A DNA stretch of 64,000 bases. Source: Rosistilla carotiformis (lineage in GTDB: Bacteria > Planctomycetota > Planctomycetia > Pirellulales > Pirellulaceae). Both the position numbers and the translations under genes were made by a program. Where the stretch lies: positions 6,921,411-6,985,410 of the forward strand of contig NZ_CP036348.1 in NCBI RefSeq assembly GCF_007753095.1. The letters are read 5' to 3'. This document shows positions 51,838 to 59,407 of the stretch, piece after piece; position 1 is the stretch's first letter; the number at the start of each line of letters is the position of its first letter. Under the pieces are notes generated by a model. That model worked only from the letters and a program-made list of their open reading frames with translations. It had not been told where the DNA came from and did no database searches.

Positions 51838-53295
51838 ATGTCACAGGTTGGACGAATTTCAGGTTGGTCGCTTGCGATCATTGCTATTGGGTTGTTGGGG
51901 GTGAGTCTGTCACTTACGTCGGTTGCATTTGCGCAGGATGCGGAATCGGCGACCACGGAGGCCACAGAGGCTGCCGGCGTAAGTGACGCTCCGCCCGTCG
52001 AAGAAGAAGTGGTAGTTGAAGAAGAAGCCGAAGCGGGTTCGGAAGTTGGTTACGCGTTAGACAACGCGATCTTGTTCTTGTGTGCTGTTTTGGTTTTGTT
52101 CATGCAAGCTGGCTTCGCGATGGTCGAAGTGGGTTTGAATGCCGCCAAGAACACGATCAACATTCTTTACAAGAACGTGATGGACCTTTCGGTCGGTGCG
52201 TTGTTGTTCTTTGTGATCGGCTTTGGATTGATGTATCCAGGCAGCTACAAAGAAGATCCAAACCCTTATTTCGACTTTGGTGGCGTGGGAATCTACGCTC
52301 CTAGCGAAGGTCAAACCTTCAGCCCCGATGTCGATTGGTTCTTCCAAGCCGTCTTCGCAGCGACCGCTGCGACGATCGTATCGGGTGCGGTTGCCGGCCG
52401 TATGCAATTCAAGGCTTACTTGATCTACAGCGCGATCCTGACCGGAATCATTTACCCAATCAGCGGTTACTGGAAGTGGGGCGGCGGATGGCTGACCCAG
52501 TTCGATGGCGGATTGGCTTTCCAAGACTTCGCCGGATCGGCAGTCGTTCACGCTTGCGGCGGTTTCGCTGGCCTGGCCGGTGCGATCGTCCTGGGCCCAC
52601 GCTTGGGACGTTTCTCAAGCGACGGAAAATCGGTTCCAATGCCTGGTCACAACATCGCTTTCGCAGCCCTGGGTGTCTTCATCCTGTGGGTTGGATGGTA
52701 CGGATTTAACCCTGGTAGCCAATTGGCATTCCAATCGGCAGCCGACATCGACGCGACCACTTTCATCGCCGTCAACACAACCCTTTCGGCAGCCGCTGGT
52801 GTTGTCGCTGCAACGATCGTCAGCTGGATCATGTTCGGCAAGCCCGATCTTTCGATGAGCCTCAACGGTGCATTGGGTGGATTGGTTGGCATCACCGCTA
52901 ACTGCGATTGCTTCAGCAACATGTGGGCGATCGTTATCGGTGCCGTCTCGGGTGTGATTGTTGTCGCCGCGATCGTCGCTTTGGACAAATTGAAGATCGA
53001 CGATCCCGTCGGTGCCTTCCCGGTACACGGTGCGTGTGGAGTCTGGGGCTGCATGGCCATCGGATTCCTGCCAAACACTCACCTGGATGGTGGCTCGACA
53101 AGCTTCATGGTTCAGTTGATCGGTACTGCCGCGATCTGTGCATGGGCCTTTGTCACCATGATGATCCTGTTTGTGATCCTCAAGGGAATTGGCATCCTGC
53201 GTGCTTCGGCAGAAGAAGAAACCGCTGGTTTGGATATCTCCGAGCACGGAATGCACGCTTACCCAGCAGACAGCCTAGCCCCAGCGGCTGGCTAG
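51838..53295 (+). CDS. amtB: Ammonium transporter with signal peptide and acidic N-terminal extension
   Basis: This 485-residue protein has a signal peptide (LAIIAIGLLGVSLSLTSVAFA), then an acidic Glu/Ala-rich segment (about 33-66), then the Amt/Rh core with 11 helices. Key segments: FLCAVLVLFMQAGFAMVEVG, DFAGSAVVHACGGFAGLAGA (first pore His), WYGFNPGS, NGALGGLVGITANCD and FPVHGACGVWG (second pore His). It conducts ammonium into the cell and is gated by GlnK, encoded 323 bp downstream. AAGAGA lies before the ATG, and a sigma-54 promoter lies about 160 bp upstream. Confidence 0.96.
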   Translation: MSQVGRISGWSLAIIAIGLLGVSLSLTSVAFAQDAESATTEATEAAGVSDAPPVEEEVVVEEEAEAGSEVGYALDNAILFLCAVLVLFMQAGFAMVEVGLNAAKNTINILYKNVMDLSVGALLFFVIGFGLMYPGSYKEDPNPYFDFGGVGIYAPSEGQTFSPDVDWFFQAVFAATAATIVSGAVAGRMQFKAYLIYSAILTGIIYPISGYWKWGGGWLTQFDGGLAFQDFAGSAVVHACGGFAGLAGAIVLGPRLGRFSSDGKSVPMPGHNIAFAALGVFILWVGWYGFNPGSQLAFQSAADIDATTFIAVNTTLSAAAGVVAATIVSWIMFGKPDLSMSLNGALGGLVGITANCDCFSNMWAIVIGAVSGVIVVAAIVALDKLKIDDPVGAFPVHGACGVWGCMAIGFLPNTHLDGGSTSFMVQLIGTAAICAWAFVTMMILFVILKGIGILRASAEEETAGLDISEHGMHAYPADSLAPAAG

Positions 53296-53305
53296 TGTTC
53301 GCTCA

Positions 53306-53340
53306 AGTGTGGCGGTGAGCTTGCCTGGCTCACCGCCACT
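53306..53340 (+). terminator. Hairpin between amtB and glnK
   Basis: GGCGGTGAGC (53311-53320) pairs perfectly with GCTCACCGCC (53328-53337), 10 bp of stem extended by AGT/ACT with a small bulge. Only a weak T/A stretch follows. It could attenuate transcription or protect the amtB message, giving less glnK than amtB. Confidence 0.55.
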
Positions 53341-53618
53341 ATTTGAATCTTCTCGGCTCTTGCCTGGGCCAGAGGATACCCCAATGGCCCGCGGTGGATG
53401 TCCGCCTCATTCACCCGGGCCGGGGTTTTTTCTATTCTTCTTGCCGCCGACCGATTGCGTCGGTTGGACGATTGCGACGCTCTCGCGATCGATGCGGCAC
53501 ATCGCTCTTTGCCGTGCTCACTTGATCAAGCCTGGTTGCCACATCGAGGGAACGTTGGCTAGATTCATCCCAGAATTCCCATCGACACGATCGCACCGAT
53601 CCACCGGAAAGCCTGCTG

Positions 53619-53966
53619 ATGAAACTGATCATTGCCATTGTCCAGCCCGATAAACTGGAAGCGATCAAGAAGGCGCTGACCGAGGTCGAAGTCTTCCGCC
53701 TGACGGTCGTCGATTGCCAAGGCTTTGGACGCCAAAAGGGACAGACCGGGGTCTACCGCGGTCACGAATTCTCCGTCACTCTGCTTCGCAAAGTTCAACT
53801 GCAGATTGCCGTCAACGACGAATTTGTCCAGCCAACCGTCGATGCGATCCTGGCCGGCGGACGGACGGGCCAGCAGGGACAGATCGGCGACGGAAAGGTT
53901 TTCATTCTGCCAATGGATGATTGCGTGCGAATCCGCACTGGCGAACGGGGCAGCGAAGCGATCTAG
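53619..53966 (+). CDS. glnK: PII nitrogen regulator GlnK lacking the T-loop uridylylation tyrosine
   Basis: This 115-residue PII protein has the normal core and T-loop QGFGRQKGQTGVYRGHEF, in which Tyr46 is kept but position 51 is Phe instead of the Tyr that GlnD uridylylates. The B-loop reads GGRTGQQGQIGDGKVF, about three residues longer than the usual RTGxIGDGK. The ending RIRTGERGSEAI is canonical. It should bind ATP/ADP and 2-oxoglutarate and block AmtB when nitrogen is plentiful. Without Tyr51 it probably relies on ligand sensing alone. It lies downstream of amtB on the same strand. Confidence 0.94.
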   Translation: MKLIIAIVQPDKLEAIKKALTEVEVFRLTVVDCQGFGRQKGQTGVYRGHEFSVTLLRKVQLQIAVNDEFVQPTVDAILAGGRTGQQGQIGDGKVFILPMDDCVRIRTGERGSEAI

Positions 53967-53981
53967 AGCGGATTAGCGACG

Positions 53982-55988
53982 ATCCCAACGTTCGCGGTAA
54001 TTTCGCACGAATCGATCCCGCAGCGGCGCCCTCCGGATAACGGCGCCCAACCGCGCGCTGGTCCCGCAGGGATCGCAGATCAATGTGCGCCCCCGCCGGC
54101 CGCGGCGATTGATAACGTGAACGTTTCCGCTGGTATTCGCTGCGCTCAAGCCACCAGCTACCCTCTACGATCCCGTCGGGATTCGGTGGCTGTTGTGTTT
54201 TTTGCCACAGAGAGCTCAGAGGCCACCGAGGATTGGGCGCCTGGCTGGTTTCCTCGGTGTGCTCGGCGACCTCTGTGGCAAGCGGTATCCCAAAGGGATT
54301 CCAGAAGGTATCCGGAGGTTGTCTCGCAGCGGCGGCCTCCGGAACCCGCGATGGTCCCGAAGGGATCGCAGATCGATGTGCGCCCCCGCCGGGGACGGCG
54401 TTTGATAACGTGAACGTTTCCGGTGGTAATCGCTGCGCTCAAGCCACCGGCTACCCTCTACGATCCCGTCGGGATTCGGTGGCTGTTACGATTTTTGCCA
54501 CAGAGAGCTCAGAGACCACCGAGGATTGGGCGCTTGGCTGGTTTCCTCTGTGTGCTCGGCGACCTCTGTGGCAAGCGGTATCCCAAAGGGATTCCAGAAG
54601 GTATCCGGAGGTTGTCTCGCAGCGGCGGCCTCCGGAACCCGCGATGGTCCCGAAGGGATCGCAGATCGATGTGCGCCCCGCCGGAGACGGCGTTCGATAA
54701 CGTGAACGGTTCCGGAGGTATTCGCTGCGCTCAAGCCACCGGCTACCCTCTACGATCCCGTCGGGATTCGGTGGCTGTTACGATTTTTGCCACAGAGAGC
54801 TCAGAGACCACCGAGGATTGGGCGCTTGGCTGGTTTCCTCTGTGTGCTCGGCGACCTCTGTGGCAAGCGGTATCCCAAAGGGATTCCAGAAGGTAGGCGG
54901 AGGTTGTCTCGCAGCGGCGGCCTCCGGAACCCGCGCTGGTCCCGCAGTGATCGCAGATCGATGTGCGCCCCCGCCGGGGACGGCGCTCGATAACGTGAAC
55001 GTTTCCGGTGGTATTCGCTGCGCTCAAGCCACCGGCTACCCTCTACGATCCCGTCGGGATTCGGTGGCTGTTGCGATTTTTGCCACAGAGAGCTCAGAGG
55101 CCACAGAGGATTGGGCGCCTGGCTGGTTTCCTCTGCGTGCTCGGCGACCTCTGTGGCAAGCGGTATCCCCCAAAGGGATTCCAGAAGGTAGGCGGAGGTC
55201 GTCGCGCAGCGGCGCCCTCCGGAACCCGCGCTGGTCTCGCAGTGATCGCAGATCGATGTGCGCCCCCGCCGGGGACGGCGCTCGATAACGTGAACGGTTT
55301 CGGTGGTAATCGCTGCGCTCAAGCCACCGGCTACCCTCTACGATCCCGTCGGGATTCGGTGGCTGTTACGATTTTTGCCACAGAGAACTCAGAGGGCACC
55401 GAGGATTGGGCGACTGGCTGGTTTCCTCGGTGTGCTCGACGACCTCTGTGGCAAGCGGTATCCCAAAGGGATTCCAGAAGGTAGCCGGAGGTCGTCGCGC
55501 AGCGCGGCCTCCGGAACCCGCGGCCCCAACGCGCGCTGGTCCCGCAGGGATCGCAGATCGATGTGCGCCCCCGCCGGGGACGGCGCTCGATAACGTGAAC
55601 GGTTCCGGTGGTATTCGCTGCGATCAAACCACCGGCTACCCCCTACGATCCCGTCCGGATTCGGTGGCTGTTACGATTTTTGCCACAGAGAACTCAGAGG
55701 CCACCGAGGATTGGGCGCTTGGCTGGTTTCCTCTGTGTGCTCGGCGACCTCTGTGGCAAGCGGGATCCCAAAGGGATTCCAGAAGGTAGCCGGAGGTCGT
55801 CGCGCAGCGGCGGCCTCCGGAACCCGCGCTGGTCCCGCAGGGATCGCAGATCGATGTGCGCCCCGCCGGAGACGGCGTTCGATAACGTGAACGTTTCCGC
55901 TGGTATTCGCTGCGCTCAAACCACCGGCTACCCACTACGATCCCTGCGGGATCTTTGGGGACGACTCGCACGGTTCGGCTGAAGCCTC
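53982..55988. repeat. REP/BIME-like array B, about seven units of 292-305 bp
   Basis: The marker GTGCGCCCC recurs at 54085, 54378, 54671, 54963, 55258, 55563 and 55856. Each complete unit has a plus-strand hairpin with GTAG or GTAT foot (54308, 54601, 54893, 55188, 55481, 55785) and a minus-strand GTAG hairpin (CCGGTGG...CCACCGG, then CTAC). It also has palindromes (GATCCCGTCGGGATT and GGTCCCGCAGGGATC) and a long TTGCCACAGAG...CTCTGTGGCAA structure. The paired, oppositely oriented GTAG hairpins are the BIME layout. Its left (ATCCCAACGTTCGCGG) and right (CACGGTTCGGCTGAAGCCTC) ends match array A. No gene is present. Confidence 0.87.
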
Positions 55989-56002
55989 CACTCCAGCGCT
56001 TG

Positions 56003-57265
56003 CTAGGCCGGGTCGTAGCCTTCGCGGCCGATTCCACGGCCTTTCGGCATGAATTTGCAAAGCCCAATGCCCAAAAAGTAGAGCAGGATTAAAGGCAGCA
56101 TCAGTGCGACCATACTGTAGATATCCGCGGGTGTGAGGACCATCGAGAGGACCGCGATCACCAACACGGCAATCCGCCAACTGGAGACGTAGGCATCGGT
56201 CTCAAATAGCCCGATCCGCTGCAGGAACAGCATCACCAACGGCAATTGAAACGCGATCCCAAAGCCCAGCGGCAACAACAGCACAAAGTTCACGTAATTG
56301 CTCAAACGCGGCACCAGGTCGACGTTCAGCGATGCATTGAAGGTCAACAGGAAGTCGATCACGTACTGCAGCACGAGAAAGAAGGCCAGCACGACACCGG
56401 AGATGAACAAGACGACACTGAACGGCATGTAGACGTAAACGTACTTGCGTTCGTGTTCGTACAATCCCGCCGCCACAAAGCTCCAGATGTGATAGAAGAT
56501 CCCAGGGCTTCCCAAAATCGCCCCGATCACGAGCCCCGCTTTCAACCAGATCATGAACGTCTCTTCCATCTGAAACGAACTTAGCCCCGCCCCAGCGGGT
56601 CGCCAGATCGTGACCGGTTTCAGATTCTTCTCGGGGTTCTCAAAAACCGCGTCGGGGACCTGGGCATCGATCGTTGTCATAGAACCGCCCGTCGCCACGG
56701 CGGGCTCACGTTCCGTCTCGCCCGCGGGCGGGTCGGCGAGCGGCTTGGCGTCGGTTGGCTTGGACTTGGCTGCGGGCTTCGATGGATCGTCCGGCTTTGC
56801 AGCTGCTTGGTCCGCGGGCTCCACGTTTGCAGCGGCTGCCGGTTTGGGTTTCGCAGCAGCGGCAGCGGCCGCTGCTTTTTCGTTCTCCTGGCGTTGGTTT
56901 TCCTCTTCCTCAACCGCCTGCTGATCGACCATGTAGACGGTCTCGTAGATCATCCCCTTTTCGACCAGCCATTTCCGCATCGGCGCTGCCTGGTCGGTCG
57001 TTGGATCGATGTCCATCTTGTAAAGCGTCTGATCGGCCAAGAACCGGGTGATCGCTTTTTCCAGCGGCAGCTGCACGAACTGGACGACTCGATCGGCGAA
57101 ATAGAGTCCGATCGCGAGACCGAAGGCCAGCCAGATCGCCGCCTTGAGCAGCGATTTGCGCAGCTCGTCAAGATGTTCGCCGAATGTCATCGTCGAACTC
57201 TCGAACAGATCGTCCTTGGAAGCTTTGGCCGAATTCGGGTGGTTTTGTGCTTTGGCTTGATTCAC
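56003..57265 (-). CDS. tatC: Twin-arginine translocase subunit TatC with large periplasmic-loop insertion
   Basis: TatC core segments are clear: MTFGEHLDELRKSLLKAAIWLAFGLAIGLYF (helix 1), then METFMIWLKAGLVIGAILGSPGIFYHIWSFVAAGLYEHER (helix 2 and loop), GFGIAFQLPLVMLFLQRIGL and LVIAVLSMVLTPADIYSM. Between helices 1 and 2 lie about 190 residues, where typical TatC has about 50. The extra part is Glu-, Ala-, Lys- and Pro-rich (ENEKAAAAAAAAKPKPAAAA). TatC recognises twin-arginine signals such as that of the DUF1501 protein at 12.9 kb. GTG 57265 (420 residues) is used; 57334 is an alternative. It is convergent with array B. Confidence 0.93.
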   Translation of the reverse strand: MNQAKAQNHPNSAKASKDDLFESSTMTFGEHLDELRKSLLKAAIWLAFGLAIGLYFADRVVQFVQLPLEKAITRFLADQTLYKMDIDPTTDQAAPMRKWLVEKGMIYETVYMVDQQAVEEEENQRQENEKAAAAAAAAKPKPAAAANVEPADQAAAKPDDPSKPAAKSKPTDAKPLADPPAGETEREPAVATGGSMTTIDAQVPDAVFENPEKNLKPVTIWRPAGAGLSSFQMEETFMIWLKAGLVIGAILGSPGIFYHIWSFVAAGLYEHERKYVYVYMPFSVVLFISGVVLAFFLVLQYVIDFLLTFNASLNVDLVPRLSNYVNFVLLLPLGFGIAFQLPLVMLFLQRIGLFETDAYVSSWRIAVLVIAVLSMVLTPADIYSMVALMLPLILLYFLGIGLCKFMPKGRGIGREGYDPA

Positions 57266-57767
57266 GGTTCTATCAAACGACTGAAAGGTAATTGGATGGA
57301 AGGAGTTCGCTGGCACACGAAGTGCCCCCGCCAAGGTGGTTGCAGCCCACAGCCCCCGCGTCGGAGGCTGACGATGGCTTGTCGTATCAGCGGGAACGAT
57401 TCGCCCGATGCGCTGCTGCGGCGCAGCGATTGCGAGCGAATAGAGTGGCCATAGGATCTCTCTGCCGTGGTGAATGAGACGATTTTAGCCACGGCGAAAG
57501 CAAACAATTCAACCCAATGGGGACTGTTTGGACCGCGAGAATTTGCAAAGCCTTTCCCTATCCAGGATGTGAACCCTGGCATTCACCGGGTCGAACCGAC
57601 AGGCCCGGGCCGGGTGAATGAGAAAGCCTTTTTAGTCTAGTTGATTCCTTGCACAAAGCAATACAATAGCGTTCTTGTTTGTTTTTGAATGCTGCCCGAA
57701 ACCGCCCCCCGCGCGGCGCCTCGACTTCTCCGAATCTTCTCCTCCCACCCCCCCGGAAGCTCCGCCG
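57266..57767. other. Divergent intergenic region between tatC and the phosphomannose isomerase gene
   Basis: The region holds a hairpin CATTCACC...GGTGAATG (57580-57587 with 57613-57620), followed by GAAAGCCTTTTT. A copy of AAAGCCTTT lies about 80 bp upstream. It resembles a terminator or attenuator reading towards the isomerase gene. I see no gene here; frames overlapping the region lack motifs. Confidence 0.5.
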
Positions 57768-58736
57768 ATGCATGCTCCACTCCGCTTTCAACCCCTGTTT
57801 CGCGAATACATCTGGGGTGCGCGGCGGCTGGGCAGCGTGCTGGGCAAGCCGATCGGCGACGCCCCGCGGTACGCCGAAAGCTGGGAGATCGTCGACCATG
57901 GCGCCGACCAGAGCATCGTTGCCGAGGGCCCCCTGGCGGGCCGGTCGCTATCGGAACTACTCCGCACCTCGGCCGCTGACCTGCTGGGACCGGAACTGGT
58001 TTGCAATCGCTTCCCGTTGTTGCTGAAATACCTGGATTGCGACCGCGTCCTGTCGGTCCAAGTCCACCCCGACGACACCTATGCTCAAAAAATGACGCCG
58101 CCGGACCTGGGCAAGACCGAAGCTTGGTACATCATCGCCGCCGAACCGGGCAGCCTGATCTACGCGGGCCTCAAACAGGGAGTAGGCCCCGAGGAGCTGC
58201 GTGCCGCCTGCGCCGCCGGCCGGACCGACGATGTCCTGCACACCTTGCAACCCTCCGCAGGGGACTGCGTCTTCATTCCCGCCGGGACCGTCCACGCCCT
58301 GGGCAGCGGTTTGCTGGTGGCCGAGATTCAACAGTCCAGCGATACCACCTTCCGCTTGTTCGATTGGAACCGAGTCGACGACACGGGCAACGCACGGCCA
58401 CTGCACGTAAGCCAAGCGATCGAAGTCACCGATTACGATCGAGGCCCCGTCGATTTCCAAACCCCGCAAGATCTCGCCTCCGGCGGCCAGCGACTCGTTG
58501 GCTGCGATAAGTTCTTCCTCGATCGTTTCGGTGGCACCGCAGCGACCGAAGTCGGAGGGGACAATCGGTTCCGGATTCTGACCGTCGTCGCGGGCCAAGC
58601 GACGATCGCCTGGGGAGACGGGAACTCGATGGCGTTGCCACTGGGCCAGACCGCACTGATCCCGGCGGCGGTTGGCCAAGTGACATTGACCGGAAGCGAC
58701 CCCGAATCGGTGGTCCTATGCATGGGGATGCCGTAA
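57768..58736 (+). CDS. manA: Type I mannose-6-phosphate isomerase
   Basis: ATG 57768 gives 322 residues. The zinc and substrate residues of class I phosphomannose isomerase are present: Gln98 and His100 in SVQVHPDD, Glu118 in KTEAWY and His176 in IPAGTVHAL, followed by LVAEIQQSSDTTFRLFDW. The short length and N-terminal FREYIWGARRLG match the compact bacterial ManA form. It interconverts mannose-6-phosphate and fructose-6-phosphate, feeding GDP-mannose for glycans. The C-terminal cupin domain (RFRILTVVAGQATIAWG) is intact. Confidence 0.95.
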   Translation: MHAPLRFQPLFREYIWGARRLGSVLGKPIGDAPRYAESWEIVDHGADQSIVAEGPLAGRSLSELLRTSAADLLGPELVCNRFPLLLKYLDCDRVLSVQVHPDDTYAQKMTPPDLGKTEAWYIIAAEPGSLIYAGLKQGVGPEELRAACAAGRTDDVLHTLQPSAGDCVFIPAGTVHALGSGLLVAEIQQSSDTTFRLFDWNRVDDTGNARPLHVSQAIEVTDYDRGPVDFQTPQDLASGGQRLVGCDKFFLDRFGGTAATEVGGDNRFRILTVVAGQATIAWGDGNSMALPLGQTALIPAAVGQVTLTGSDPESVVLCMGMP

Positions 58737-58981
58737 AGGCCTCCGGTTTTCAGCCTCAGAACGGAATCTGACATTTGGCGTCATCGCGCAAACTGTGCCG
58801 CGTTTAGCGATCCTTTCTGGAGCGCTGTCGAGACTGCAGTCGACTTGCCTGTCGTGCCGATCCCTAACAGCAGTCATGACGCTTTGCTAGCAAGTGAAGT
58901 TGCCATTGGCGGGCGGCAGCTGGAAAACCTATGCTCCCACCCCACTCCCTCTCCATCAGTTACTGGCAAAAGGCACATCCC

Positions 58982-59236
58982 ATGCGATATTCCCTTGCGA
59001 TCATCGCTGCGATTGGCTTCGTTTCGGTTGGCTGCCGCGGGTACAGGACGCCGTTTAACACGTCTCCCGGCACGACTCAACAGCAACGATTTGAAGCGGT
59101 CGCGCACGATCCCTACCCCGAAAACGACTTAGGGCCTGAAGTTGTCGGTGGTCGCCCGCGGGACTATCAAAAACCGATCGCCGAACCGGTCCGCGATAAG
59201 ATGTACACCGAGAAACGCTCTTGGTTCTCGAACTAA
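58982..59236 (+). CDS. Small lipoprotein, function unknown
   Basis: ATG 58982 gives 84 residues. The N-terminus MRYSLAIIAAIGFVSVGC ends in a lipobox (SVGC), so Cys18 should be lipidated. The remaining 66 residues are polar, with FEAVAHDPYPENDLGPEVVGGRPRDYQKP, similar in style to small conserved planctomycete lipoproteins. No function can be inferred. The longer frame from 58931 would put residues before the signal and is less likely. Confidence 0.72.
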   Translation: MRYSLAIIAAIGFVSVGCRGYRTPFNTSPGTTQQQRFEAVAHDPYPENDLGPEVVGGRPRDYQKPIAEPVRDKMYTEKRSWFSN

Positions 59237-59407
59237 ACGATTTGCGTGGTGGCGCAACGGATCTTCGCACCACCCTCCCAATCGGTCGCAGATAGGGAAA
59301 AGTCGGGCGATAAGCGGCATTTGTGTGCATTTGTACCCTACTCGATCCCGCAGGGTTTACGTTATCGTTGTTGTTTGAATCGCCCGTAACAACAGCAAGC
59401 AAGTCAC

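Noticed and set aside
53411-53440. GC-rich palindrome followed by TTTTTT between amtB and glnK as a terminator
   Set aside because: The CCCGGGCCGGGG segment gives only a short mismatched stem before the T-run, too weak to claim beside the better hairpin at 53306-53340.
54117-55982. Overlapping frames in array B that could look like a repeat-protein family
   Set aside because: The same repeat units give open frames on both strands and in more than one frame, with lengths set by the 293-bp period. No start signals or domains.
53982-55988. Array B as a CRISPR or as a degraded gene
   Set aside because: Same reasons: no spacers, 292-305-bp units, internal hairpins, no cas genes and no conserved frame.
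57541-57640. Possible tRNA-like sequence before the isomerase gene
   Set aside because: The GGGTCGAACCGAC text recalls a T arm, but no D arm, anticodon stem or acceptor pairing can be drawn. It is a hairpin.
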